Below are positions 50,801 through 59,350 of a stretch of DNA of 64,000 nucleotides, one piece after another. Every line of letters begins with the position of its first letter. The first letter of the stretch is position 1. This stretch comes from Crossaster papposus (lineage: Eukaryota > Echinodermata > Asteroidea > Velatida > Solasteridae): NCBI GenBank assembly GCA_037893245.1, contig JBAIAA010000450.1, positions 62,001 through 126,000 of the forward strand, written 5' to 3'. The position numbers were made by a program, and so were the translations under genes. The notes beneath the pieces are model-generated. The model was not told where the DNA came from and did not search any database. It saw only the letters and a program-made list of their open reading frames with translations.

Positions 50801-52745
50801 TACCCAATTTCCTCCAAACCTATGGCGGTTTCCACACCTTTGCTTTGTATTATCATCTTGTGATATATATACATTGTTCATCCATCTTGTTCAGGAATAT
50901 GATGGATCGAGTGATTCAGGGTGACGTACTGTACATGGCGGTTGGCGATTACATGTTACACACATGTAGTACATTTGTACGTGTATTTGAACACTATAAG
51001 ACATTTGTGTTGTGTTGTAATACTATGTTGACTGTGATTTTTAAAAGTGGGGACCGATGCTGTTCTGTGCACTTTGTCTACAAACCCTGATCCTGTTGGA
51101 TCCAACAGGAAAAAACCAGTTGACATTTCCATTGGAACCTGTTGGATTAAGCAGGCAAGTCATTTGATATATTTCGGAATGCATTCTGAATCGCATTCTG
51201 TTGGGTTAATACTGGTAAATATAGGACTCTGTTGAATCCAACAGACAACAAACAAAATAATACGACAATTGGACTATGTTGGATTTTTCCAGAAAAACCT
51301 GGAGAACCAATGTACATGATATAAGTGAGTGAGTGAGTTTTTAGGGTTTAACGCCGTACCAGCATCAATGGCCATATTCACGGCGGGAACAAATTTCATT
51401 CAACAATTTTTTATTTCATTCAACAATTAATGTGAAGAAGTTACAGTTTTTTAGAGGTGGGAGGAAAACCCCAGAAGAATATCCTGGGGAAAAACCCACG
51501 GAGTCAGGCAGGGACTGAAAACCCAATCCACATATTGGCCCAGGCCGGATTCGAACCCGGGTCATAGTGGTGGAAGGCGAGGAAAGAACCGCTACACCAA
51601 CCCGACTCCCCTGTACATGATATACAATGTACGGTTTTGTATATGCAATGAATTTGTTTTCTTGGAACATATTCTATACAACTTGCTCTTTCTCTTGAAT
51701 GTATGAAACCATTTGACACTCATTTTTGGTTAACTTGAGAAGTGCACCTTTGTTAATACCCTACAAAATCAGATCAAAATCCAACTGCATGTTTTATAGT
51801 TGGAATCTGTTTAGAAGGATTTTAGGATACTGGAGCAAGTTATACTGGTTAATTTATATTGAGTTTGGCATACCGACAGAATCATAGACCAACAGTTTGC
51901 GTGTAGATTTTACTATACCATGCTTGAATTGGCCATGGGGGTTTATGGCCAGGGTGAATAAACATGCTTTTCCGGACAACTGAGAGCGCTGCTACTGTAA
52001 TTTCATTTTAGAAAATCACTGCTTTAGTTTGGGATTTTTTGCTCAAATTGTTAACCAAATAAATCAGGTCATTGAAAATTGTGGAGAAAGTTGTATTTTT
52101 TGGCTTAATAGGTCGGGGCGGACATACGTCACAGGTCAGCGCGCCGATGAAAACAATACGCGCTGACACTGCACTGTAGCATACAAGACTGCGCGCGCGA
52201 TCATCGTTTTTACCGGCGCGGTGTACGTATTATGACGCGTTTTTATGACAGTTTCCGGATGTCCGCCCCGATCTATACTTGCATGTACTGACACTGACAA
52301 TAACAAATCACCAAAGAAATGAAAATTACCAACAGCAAAATATCCATAAATTTGGCAATCTGTGGTGCTGAAATACCGGTAACTATTTTGTAACATGGTG
52401 CGCTAGTCTTGATTTCAAGACGTCTTTCGCAATCGCAGTGCGATGCAGCATGCATGATGCATATGGATTAACTTAACCCTCCTATTCCTAATCCTATGCG
52501 GAAGTCACTATTTGGGTCAGTTGTTCAGACGGCAGAGCAAGGAACAGTTCCTTGCTCTATGTTCAGACACAAACAAATCCAACAAACAAAGTTCATTATT
52601 ATACTCCCAAACCCGCCCAATTACATGCCAACACTTACCACAATGCTTTTTTGTCTATTTCGTCTGCACTCATATAACCTGTCCGTTCCTCCACTTTTTC
52701 TCTCGATTCAGATTTCCTAAAAAACACCCTTTCGGCAGAAGCCAT
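27833..52745 (-). CDS. Unrecognised large Ser/Pro-rich nuclear-type protein with PLDLS motifs (7 exons)
   Basis: I do not recognise this gene. Exons in transcript order: 52745-52639, 38579-38529, 36802-36556, 35074-34937, 33141-32497, 32054-30273, 29635-27833. All phases agree, giving 1590 residues and TGA. Visible features: a basic possible winged-helix segment at about residues 75-120 (LEIGVVLRRAFPRHSRKGKY); a C4 knuckle at about 437-465 (CFMC...CLKC); one C2H2 finger near 913 (CPDC-x12-H-x4-H); PLDLS at about 1053 and 1085, and PLDLI at about 1128. PxDLS motifs recruit the corepressor CtBP (family knowledge). IKIEPPD resembles a sumoylation site. It is probably a nuclear corepressor or DNA-binding cofactor (inference). 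It starts head to head with the Ikaros-like gene. The 38.5-kb exon is the weakest part. Confidence 0.72.
30273..32054 (-). CDS. PLDLS-gene exon: zinc knuckle, long Ser/Pro region, C2H2 finger
   Basis: Acceptor attaaag. The donor is probably gtagga after 30273; an alternative gtaccc nearby also keeps phase. 594 residues: CFMC...CLKC near the start, about 350 residues dense in SP and PS, then CCRC and CPDCDFVCNSKCGIEQHIVS, a C2H2 finger. Confidence 0.88.
32497..33141 (-). CDS. PLDLS-gene exon
   Basis: Acceptor tggtttcag, donor gtactt. 215 residues: a hydrophobic Pro-rich part, then SRPRKRHNVDLSGFQKMRYG (basic, with a VDLS variant of the CtBP motif) and a Ser/Thr/Glu-rich end. Phase 0 at both ends. 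Confidence 0.85.
33418..33565. mobile_element. Small TIR element
   Basis: CCTGAATAAAT...TGATTGGT at the left is mirrored by ACCAATCA...ATTTATTCAG at the right, about 145 bp in total. Its left half also aligns with 7940-8010 in an ErbB intron. Confidence 0.65.
33584..33713. repeat. 130-bp hairpin (near-palindrome)
   Basis: GAATGTT at 33584 pairs with AACATTC ending at 33713. Inside, TTTCAT..GGTGACAGAT pairs with ATCTGTCACC..ATGAAA, and GGAATGTT pairs with AACATTC. Arms are about 60 bp each with mismatches. Confidence 0.7.
34680..34909. mobile_element. MITE-like element, copy 2
   Basis: 230 bp with TIRs of about 40 bp: GCTGGGGCAAATTTCACAAA at the left, reverse complement of the right end ATGAAATTGGCCCCAGC. 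Its interior matches 23363-23608 inverted. It lies 28 bp from an exon of the PLDLS gene. Confidence 0.85.
34937..35074 (-). CDS. PLDLS-gene exon
   Basis: Acceptor catgcag, donor gtaagt. 46 residues beginning SLMTVQSDSDSREPSPVMLK, then KKRAIQEWRE, a basic stretch that could serve as a nuclear localisation signal. Phase 0 at both ends. Confidence 0.78.
35075..36555 (-). other. Intron of the PLDLS gene
   Basis: No exon seen. Contains a C13 run (36324-36336) and a tRNA-derived SINE head at 36388-36465. Confidence 0.65.
36388..36465 (+). mobile_element. tRNA-derived SINE head (fragment)
   Basis: A-box-like CAGTTGGTAGAAC and B-box-like GGTTCAAACCC (about 36434-36444) with tRNA-like spacing, followed by AGTCAAGTTCTTTGTTCAA. 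The stems do not fold as a functional tRNA. Confidence 0.6.
36556..36802 (-). CDS. PLDLS-gene exon: possible DNA-binding segment
   Basis: Acceptor tactcccag and a weak donor gtgcag. It encodes LKTKLREGPLDGPSSLKTY, REDIRQILFKEF and DLEIGVVLRRAFPRHSRKGK, then YFFGIGSCN. The order of helices and the basic stretch faintly recalls RFX-type winged helices, but this is not established. Confidence 0.75.
37234..37725 (-). mobile_element. Decayed LINE (non-LTR retrotransposon) reverse-transcriptase C-terminus
   Basis: The - strand frame contains SGLDYCNSLLFGI and NLHWLPIQQRISFQVLL with VYKCLLGGSPLHL, the conserved C-terminal RT segment of CR1/Jockey-type LINEs. The usual linker between the two blocks is shortened (TQGKKHKNRAARL). 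No catalytic palm is present, so it is a dead fragment in an intron. Confidence 0.85.
38529..38579 (-). CDS. Possible 51-bp exon of the PLDLS gene
   Basis: A strong polypyrimidine acceptor (ttttctcccccag) precedes it and a weak donor gtagat follows. Read in the phase required by both neighbours it gives ICQCSLIRIPRYLWKLP. A second frame through the same stretch is also open, so the call rests on phase agreement alone. Confidence 0.4.
41658..45580. repeat. Cluster of four copies of a GTCTGGTTCCCTGAC repeat
   Basis: Copies begin with AGCAAATATTGTTA...GACCTG and reach GTAGTCTGGTTCCCTGAC at about 41725, 42617 and 45503 (+). A fourth lies at 42950-43095, largely inverted, ending CAGGTCAGTGTAACAATATT. 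Several show a second inverted GTCAGGGAACCAGA end. Confidence 0.75.
45795..46000. repeat. Dispersed repeat copy B (pairs with 12640-12875)
   Basis: Same ordered words as the ErbB-intron copy: GCAAAGTTTTTC, AAAACGGATGA, CAGTGACCAGCTCGCAGC, AAGGTTCGTGAAAAA. Shorter by small deletions. Confidence 0.75.
48160..48320. repeat. Tandem repeat, unit about 65 bp, three copies
   Basis: ATGTTGGAGTTTGGTAG-type blocks recur three times, each linked by CAGTTTAGGGGTC or a variant. The second junction contains the G15 run 48281-48295. Confidence 0.75.
50400..50466. repeat. 18-bp tandem repeat
   Basis: About four units of TACTGGTACATGTGTACC, continuous with other TACATGTAC words. Confidence 0.85.
51080..51300. 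repeat. Dispersed repeat rich in AATCCAACAG, copy 2 (inverted)
   Basis: CCTGTTGGATCCAACAGG, GAATGCATTCTGAATCGCAT and TCTGTTGGGTTAA match, in reverse complement and the same order, the copy at 24231-24530. Confidence 0.75.
51324..51611 (-). mobile_element. Complete tRNA-derived SINE with perfect target-site duplication
   Basis: Read on the - strand: tRNA-like head with A box TGGTGTAGCGGT (51588-51599) and B box GGGTTCGAATCC (51547-51558). A middle part follows with ACTCCGTGGGTTTTTCCCC and GTTTTCCTCCCACC, then a (CTCA)n tail. TGTACATGATATA flanks it on both sides (51311-51323, 51612-51624). The middle part resembles the conserved central domain of vertebrate V-SINE/Deu-type elements (inference). 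Confidence 0.9.
52639..52745 (-). CDS. First coding exon of the unrecognised PLDLS gene
   Basis: The start codon has A at -3 and G at +4 (aaaATGG). It encodes MASAERVFFRKSESREKVEE and on to DEIDKKAL, ending two bases into a codon at a strong donor gtaagt. An out-of-frame upstream ATG overlaps it and stops soon. It joins the next exon in phase. Confidence 0.65.
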
Positions 52746-53170
52746 TTTCCATCACAAGTTCGGTGTTAGCTAACGTCTCAAGGGGTGCCATTTGGGACTT
52801 AGATGAAGGCAAATATGTACTAACGTTAGGACTAACTTTAGTTCTCGGGCATTTACCCTTCGATTTTAATGGATGAACCATGGATCATCGAGCCAGCGCG
52901 CCGCAGCCGCCGTTTGCCCACGTCGCCGATTCGATTCACGGTGATTCACCGACCAAACACTAGCACAAGCAGCAGCTTACGTGAAGCCAGAATCTCTTCC
53001 CGGAAAATACAGCTCCACTGGGCCTGGGCGGCTATTTCTGGATAACCCGGTGCGGCGTAATCAGTCGGAAATCTGAGCCATAGTCACGGTTTATGTGAGC
53101 AAAAACAGACAGGAAACGACAAGAAATTAAGCGACTTGGACCTAAAGATTTGCAACATTGAACCATTGCC
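52746..53170. promoter_or_regulatory. Candidate bidirectional promoter
   Basis: CpG-rich stretch (for example CGCCGCAGCCGCCG near 52900) in otherwise AT-rich DNA. It lies between the - strand start codon at 52745 and a + strand ATG at 53171. Its position suggests it drives both the PLDLS gene and the Ikaros-like gene. No TATA box is obvious. Confidence 0.5.
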
Positions 53171-53203
53171 ATGCCCGACGCGGGTCTCCAACAGCGACTC
53201 TGC
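53171..53203 (+). CDS. Possible first coding exon of the Ikaros-like gene
   Basis: ATG with G at -3 encodes MPDAGLQQRLC, then gtacct donor, phase 0 as the next exon needs. The donor is weak and other first exons in 53204-54118 are possible. Confidence 0.3.
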
Positions 53204-56200
53204 GTACCTTTGCAAGCGCCTGACGTACTGCCGGGTACCAGCACATATTATTCAGGCCGCGCCGAAGTTGGTCAAGGCAAAAGGTCGCAGCCTTTCTTGT
53301 CACTAGATTTGCTACCAGTCCCACCGTGCATGTTCCGCAAGCTGACATTTCTTATCAAAGTTTGGGAACTTGTTTTCAACTTATCAAGGTCAAGCTGTAT
53401 AATAATGTGTTTTATTCGTCCCTTCGAGATCTATTTCATGAAAGAAAATAAACCATGAAATTACAGAAGACATTGGTACCACAATAGACTTGCCCGGTTA
53501 TTGGAAAAGTGATGGCGCTGGATCGCTCGCAGTAGCTGTAACAGTCAGTACTTACGTGACAATTTAGTCGAGTTTTATGATTTATTTCTCTGGTTTGCAA
53601 CCTTGGTTTTATCGTGAAAATTACAGTGCAACTATTTCATCCAGATAACAACGCAGTCTGACGTCATATTGCTTTGTCTAGACTATGATCACGGCACAGG
53701 AACAACATGAATCTTGACAGTCTCCGGGGCTTTGTGTAGAAAGTGCACCAAATATCATGGCAGTACGTTTGTTGGGGGGTACGCACGGCGGGTATGAGGG
53801 TCTGGGTGAAACTCGGACCCTCCGGATCCGGACCTAGTCGGACCATCCCGGATCATTCATAGAATAGCTTCAATGAAATCGATGAAATTGCATTTCAAAA
53901 AATGCTAACTCAATAAAATAAACTTTACAGTTTAAAATTAACCTTCGCCAATGATAAAAAATAAGAAAGATATAATTAACAATAACACAGTGAAATATTT
54001 TGTTGCTACTTTAAATGATAAAAATGCACAACCGATAAATGGTATATTGTCCCTTTTATAATGATTATTGTACAATTTGATCCTATGTCTCAGGTTTTCA
54101 TTTGTCATTTTCTTGCAGACCAAGTTCAAAATCAGGTCTAGTTCCGGTATTTCAACCGTATTTCCCAAGTTCAGGTGCAGCTGGCCCAACTGTTCCTTCA
54201 CGGCCAAGCGCCTAGCACTACTGAAGAACCACGTCAGGAACCACAACCAAGATAAACCATTCAAATGCCACTACTGTAGCTACAGCTCCGAGTCGCGCAG
54301 CAACTGCAAAGTCCACGAGCAGTATGTATATATCCGTCATTCATTTATCTTTTATGTATTTACCTTCTTCCAAAACTGTAATGTTTTTACAAACCTTACA
54401 CAGAGACCCCAATTGAAACTTGCTGTGGCAGAACATTGTCAAATTCATTTGAGCAATATAACTCGCTTGGGACAACAAATTTAAGGCCCAGTATTTCATA
54501 TGCACTATCTCGATGAAGATAGACACTTTCTGGGTCGGTTCAATTACCTCAAATGTAAAGCGAAAATGTGAAATTCACGAAAATGTTGCAAAATTGACAC
54601 GTTCAGAATGAACGTAATCTTTCTGTTTTGTTTACAATTACAGACGCATGCATACATTCCAAAGACCCCACAAGTGTCACTACTGTTCATACTCCTGTGT
54701 TCAGAGCACCACACTTAGACAACATGTACAGGTAAGACCCCATTCAGAAACACTTGGAGATAGGGCGTTTTTGCAGTTGGGGTGCAGGTATGCGCTCTAA
54801 GTGCTCTTTTTCTAGTTGAGTCAAATTACTTTAACTGTCCTGCGTTCCATTCTGTCATCCATTTATCCCAGATAAAACACAGGGAGCGATGCCAGTACCG
54901 TTGTTTCCAGTGTCGCAACTTCCACTGCCAGCGGGAGAGCCAACTCATGTTTCATCTCCTCAAAGTCCACCAGAAGACGACCGTCACGGAGATCTCCCCG
55001 TACCTCAACCACAACTACCTGCCAGATTACCTGCCCAGCATGGTCGATATGAACCCAAAGCAGGCTGACGATGGCAGACAGGCTGTCGGTAACAGAACTG
55101 TCCCGCAGCAAGCTTTGCAGAACAAGCTGCGCCAGAATCGACGGTACAGCTCAGCGCCGCAGAAGGCCGTGCTGCAAATTACTCCGACGCCTTGTAAGCT
55201 CATGAAAGCCCCCACCAACAGTTCAACCAGCAGTAGTGCCATCATCCCCGCAGTGTCACCGAGAATGTCGCAGTCTTTCAATGTCCAGGCGGCAGCAAAG
55301 CCCACCACACCGAGCACCAGCATGTGGGGAACGGGCAGGAGGAATTCATCAGGGGCCCAGTATCAACGGCAGCAGCAAACTACGCGACAGGCCAGCCTGA
55401 ATGACCTGTCCGAGCACAGTCTCCTGGCCAGCAGCTCTCTGATTGCACCGCTGGATGATGGCCCGGAGGTCATCGAAATAATTGAAAATGAGGACGATGG
55501 TGGCGACACCACTCAGCAGGATATAGAAAGCAGTCGCGGCATCTATATTTGCAACCACTGCCTCTTGACATTCGCTGAGGAAGACAGCCTTATGAGCCAC
55601 GTCTTGTGTGCTCACCCCAACCCCACAACTCTCCAACACTCTGAAATGGCCGAGGAGATCCCACACCAACCAGATGTCACTCACCAAGACAGCATTACGA
55701 GTTCCAGCAGTTTTGTCTTTACCTATCCTACAAACCAATCTTCCGCGATGGTTGCGTCCCCAACACCTGTATCCTTTTCATCACACGACGACTTTGCGGT
55801 GCCGCCAGACGTGAAGCGAGAAGAGGGAACAAGTTCCCAACTTGGCCAGGAAGTTTGGTCGTCCGTATCTCATATTGAAGACAGGCTTGCCAGTGATGCC
55901 AGGGTGCACCACGGGGAAAGGCACAGCTCATCAGAGACACTTGCCGAGGGTGCTTTTGGTAATGTTCAGATCCAAAGGAGTGCCAGTAGATCAAGTCATG
56001 ACAGCAGCTTCAGCCAGCCAGTGTCGGCAAGGGAGGGCACCCCTCTGTTCAGTATGCCCTCGCCCACAACGACCCACAGCAATAGGGTCACAGTGTCAAC
56101 CCAGACTGTTCCATCCGCGACAGATAGGGGTGGCTCCGATGTCAACCAGACCAGATATTGCTGTGTCCATTGCAACATTGTCTTTCCCGATAATGTGCTT

Positions 56201-56314
56201 TTCACCATCCACAGAGGGGCTCATGGGTTCCATTCTCCTTTTGAATGTAACTTCTGCGGGAAGGATTGTGGTAATAAGCATGAATTTGCATCTCATCTGC
56301 ATAATTGCTCTTGA
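53171..56314 (+). CDS. Ikaros-family (IKZF-like) zinc-finger transcription factor
   Basis: Nuclear C2H2 zinc-finger regulator. Firm exons: 54119-54321, 54644-54731, 54872-56314, all in phase with stop TGA. A possible first exon is 53171-53203, giving 588 residues. Four adjacent fingers near the N-terminus (CSWPNCSFTAKRLALLKNH with a C-x4-C knuckle, two CHYCSYS fingers, CFQCRNFHC), one isolated finger (CNHCLLTFAEEDSLMSH), and a C-terminal pair. The pair, CVHCNIVFPDNVLFTIH and HGFHSPFECNFCG, is the Ikaros dimerisation signature (compare TIHMGCHGFRDPFECNMCG). The last finger ends H-x3-C then stop, so it is C2HC. Hunchback shares a related pair, but HGF..PFECN favours Ikaros, as does linkage to ErbB. 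Confidence 0.85.
54119..54321 (+). CDS. Ikaros-like exon: first two zinc fingers
   Basis: Acceptor ttcttgcag, donor gtatgt. It encodes TKFKIRSSSG, then FRCSWPNCSFTAKRLALLKN, HVRNH, and the second finger PFKCHYCSYSSESRSNC. It ends two bases into a Gln codon. Confidence 0.9.
54644..54731 (+). CDS. Ikaros-like exon: third zinc finger
   Basis: Acceptor aattacag, donor gtaaga. It completes finger two (RMHTFQRPHKC linker) and encodes HYCSYSCVQSTTLRQHVQ. Phase 0 at the end. Confidence 0.92.
54872..56314 (+). CDS. Ikaros-like last exon: finger four, linker, C-terminal finger pair
   Basis: Acceptor tatcccag. 480 residues: IKHRERCQYRCFQCRNF (finger four), a long Ser/Gln-rich linker with an acidic patch (EIIENEDDGGD), an isolated C2H2 finger, and the dimerisation pair at the very C-terminus. 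Confidence 0.93.
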   Translation: MKHRERCQYRCFQCRNFHCQRESQLMFHLLKVHQKTTVTEISPYLNHNYLPDYLPSMVDMNPKQADDGRQAVGNRTVPQQALQNKLRQNRRYSSAPQKAVLQITPTPCKLMKAPTNSSTSSSAIIPAVSPRMSQSFNVQAAAKPTTPSTSMWGTGRRNSSGAQYQRQQQTTRQASLNDLSEHSLLASSSLIAPLDDGPEVIEIIENEDDGGDTTQQDIESSRGIYICNHCLLTFAEEDSLMSHVLCAHPNPTTLQHSEMAEEIPHQPDVTHQDSITSSSSFVFTYPTNQSSAMVASPTPVSFSSHDDFAVPPDVKREEGTSSQLGQEVWSSVSHIEDRLASDARVHHGERHSSSETLAEGAFGNVQIQRSASRSSHDSSFSQPVSAREGTPLFSMPSPTTTHSNRVTVSTQTVPSATDRGGSDVNQTRYCCVHCNIVFPDNVLFTIHRGAHGFHSPFECNFCGKDCGNKHEFASHLHNCS

Positions 56315-57998
56315 TATACCAAAGAGTTCAAAGAATAGTAAAAAGAAAGTGCCATAACAAGGCCTTTATTAACCCTAACCTCACGAAAACTGCAAGGAGC
56401 AATTTGGAGGAATGGGGAGGGTTAGGGTTAATTGTTGCAAGTACATGTACATTGTAGTTCAGAATGTGTATTCACATTATCACACTTTTGCACATAATTA
56501 GTTCACAGAAAAGAAATGCAGACTTTGGCGGATTCTAAAGAATTCACAATTAGTGTAAAGGCAAAATTCCAAAGCAAATTATGTTAGAGTTCAAATGTAC
56601 AATAGTTAACAGTGCATGAAACATTTGTATGCAGGATTTTTATTTATGGATGTGCTTACAACCTCCCAACTCCCTAGGGTGTGTGCAAAATCATATTGAT
56701 TTTGGAGGATTTGGAAGGGTTAGATTTTTAATGAAAATCAGAATGCATGCTGTTCATATGTAGGCACATGACAAGAAAGGTACACATTTTTACATCTTAC
56801 TTGGCCAGTAGTGATTTTTATAAAAAAGTATATTATGTTATGAATGAGTTTTAACAAGCTTGCCATTTTCACCCATGAGCTCAGCTTAATAGACTGGTAA
56901 GTCTATAATGTTTTTACGAAGATCTAAACCATAAAACAGCCAAAAATATGTTCGTAAAGACCTTTTCACTTTAATATGATAATTTATGTAAATGAGCCTG
57001 TGAGTCGGGAAGTATAAATTGCGGCCCCATTGAAAATGTGTAAGGGTCTTATCATTTGGGTCATTTTCTATAAATTTGTCCAGGATTTCTAGCCTTTTTT
57101 GTGGCCTTTAAAATTGTCATTAATAAAACTATCCAGCATAATTGGGTTTTTGATGCACAACATAAAAACTTGTAGACGTCAAGGCATAAAATAAAATTGT
57201 CAGGTCTGGAAACAAGACTACGCCGGTTTCCCCATAATTTTACCGAAAATGCTTTGCGTAGCAGCGCCCTCTTGTGATATTTTGCTATTCGCGATATGCT
57301 CGAGATCGGTGATTGAAACGCGCGCTAGCATCACTGATCATTATAGAGATCGGTGGCTATATGCTAATCGATTTCAAAATTATGAGAACAAAGTCAACCT
57401 GACCTGACCCGACCATTTGATCTTTACAGGTCACACAAAATATATTGCAATCAAGCGCGAAGCTAAAGCACATTAGCGCTAATTCCCACCGCCCAGTTTA
57501 GGCGGTGGGACCATGGAGGAATAACAAACGGAACCAAACGATGGTCCGATTGATTGATGATTTATGAACTTGCTGCCGAGCGCGAAATTCAACAGCGACC
57601 CTGCACACGTGCTGTATGTCGTCGTCGTAGGATCGTGTACAGCTCTGTTGATTTGTTTGTTTGCTTCGTTGAGTTCGTGTTGAGTCTCTACCCAAGCGTT
57701 TCGCGTGCAGAAAAATCTAAGTTCAGGTGAGTTTCCAGATATTTGGTAGTGGAATAATATTATATCATACCATTCAATGATTCATGCATTTGACAGAATT
57801 TGATTATTCCCATCGCATGTAATAATGCCGATTGGTTTGAACTTTTTAATTTTAACGATATTTCTGAATTCTGGGTCAATAGGCCTACATTTTTGTATTT
57901 TCCTTGACCTAAAATTGTGAGTACCGGAAGAGCTCTGTTGGCCGTCCCAGAAACATGCAACTAGGATTGTTATGTATGACTTTAACGGTATAACCTCC
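56315..57998. other. Ikaros-like 3' UTR and intergenic DNA
   Basis: No coding similarity. AATAAA at 57122-57127 is a possible poly(A) signal. A moderately CpG-rich stretch at about 57480-57726 ends in TTCAG|gtgagt, which could be a non-coding first exon of another + strand gene; support is weak. Confidence 0.45.
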
Positions 57999-58205
57999 GG
58001 CCCGTACGCAGGATTTTGTATGGGGGGGGGGGGGGGGGGGGGGGGGTGCGAATTTGTACTGATAGGACCAAAAATGAGACCAAATTTGTGTGTGTCAGTA
58101 CAGTTATTTCTACATCAAAATACCATTATTTACCCCGGAAAATGTGGACCTTTTGGTAATTTGGGGGATGCGAACGCACCCGTCCCACCCCCCTGCGTAC
58201 GGGCC
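57999..58205. mobile_element. TIR element with internal G25 run
   Basis: GGCCCGTACGCAGG at 57999 is the reverse complement of CCTGCGTACGGGCC ending at 58205. 207 bp with no coding capacity; a non-autonomous DNA transposon. G25 at 58022-58046. Confidence 0.85.
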
Positions 58206-59216
58206 TGAACCTACCTGTATTTATGAGCTTATCTGACCTATTTACAGTACGCAACCGGTGGTCTCACGATCAATTGCTTTGGTGATGACCTGTAGTGCGA
58301 ATCGTCCCGCGTTTCTACCGAACCCCGGCAGGTACGAGCTTATTTTGTACATAGTTCATTGTGAATATATTTGATAATTTAAAGCTAGAGTAACTCCCGC
58401 TTTAATGCTTATGACATTGGGATATTCGCCATATATCTCCCATACACAATGTCATGAGCATTGGTGTAGGTACGTGAGAATCGGCCCGCACGCGTGACTG
58501 AGCATTGTCATTTTCTTCTATGCCAGATTCATCACAGCGTGACACTCTTTGCCTTTGTGGCAACTTTTAACTGTTTTTGTTTTGTTTAGGTTCGGCACTA
58601 AAATTTGAAAACGTTATTTATGTTATGTAATATGCTGAATGTTTCATTTTATATTTCCGATGTACTTGTATAAAGTTGTAGTTTTTAGCAAGTAACACTT
58701 GGATCGGAAATCTCGCGTATTATTTTTGTCAAGATGCATACATTTTCCCTAGTAAACGTGCATATATAAAGTATGTGCTGTAATTTTTTGCTTGAGCCAT
58801 GGAGAAAGGAAAACTGTTTTTCTTCCTCCATGCTTGAGCAAAGTCCAAAAAACGTCGTTAATATATTTGTCTATGAAAAGGCCAACAGAGGGCGTACTTT
58901 TAATGTCGCCACATCGGTTTGTCTTATGAATATTTTTATACAAGCACGATACCCATTGGTTGAAAGATTTTTTCTGTAGCGATGTTCACATTTTGCACTA
59001 CTAATGACGTTATATTGTATGTATGCCCGTGATAAACTTATAGGTCTCCGTTTCACTGGAGTTTGAGTATACTAGCAGGATGCCGCGCTTCGCGCGGCAC
59101 CTGCTAGCTGGGTGAAATCGTAACTTATAGATACACCTTGTTGACGTCTTAAAAACACAATGGATTGTATGACAAACAAATCGCGAAACTTAGCGAGTAG
59201 AGTACCAGCTAGAAAG
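58206..59216. other. Intergenic DNA
   Basis: No gene or similarity seen, apart from a strong hairpin at 59072-59107. Confidence 0.5.
59072..59107. repeat. Perfect 16-bp stem hairpin
   Basis: CTAGCAGG, one bulged A, TGCCGCGC, loop TTC, GCGCGGCA, CCTGCTAG. All 16 pairs match. GC-rich in an AT-rich setting. It is not followed by a T run, so not a terminator-like signal. Confidence 0.9.
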
Positions 59217-59350
59217 TATTTCGAGCGCACGAAATTATTTCGAGCTCACGAACAGATATTCTTGGAGCGCACGAAGTCATTTCGTGGCCACGACAACATT
59301 TCGAGCTCACGAAATAAGTTATTTTGAGTGCACGAAATAAAATACTCAAA
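59217..59350. repeat. Interrupted repeat of TTTCGAGCTCACGAAA
   Basis: About six imperfect units of ATTTCGAGCKCACGAA, each itself nearly palindromic (TTTCG...CGAAA). Spacing is about 20 bp. Confidence 0.8.

Larger units (their letters stand above)
38580..52638 (-). other. 14-kb first intron of the PLDLS gene
   Basis: No convincing exon on either strand. Very rich in TACATGTA words and dispersed repeats: a four-copy family between 41.66 and 45.6 kb, a repeat at 45795-46000, C28 (42116-42143), G29 (47773-47801), a 65-bp triplication (48160-48320), an 18-bp repeat (50400-50466), an AATCCAACAG repeat (51080-51300) and a full SINE (51324-51611). Confidence 0.6.

Noticed and set aside
57972-58208. 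Poly-Gly open frame
   Set aside because: Translation of a G25 run within a TIR element.
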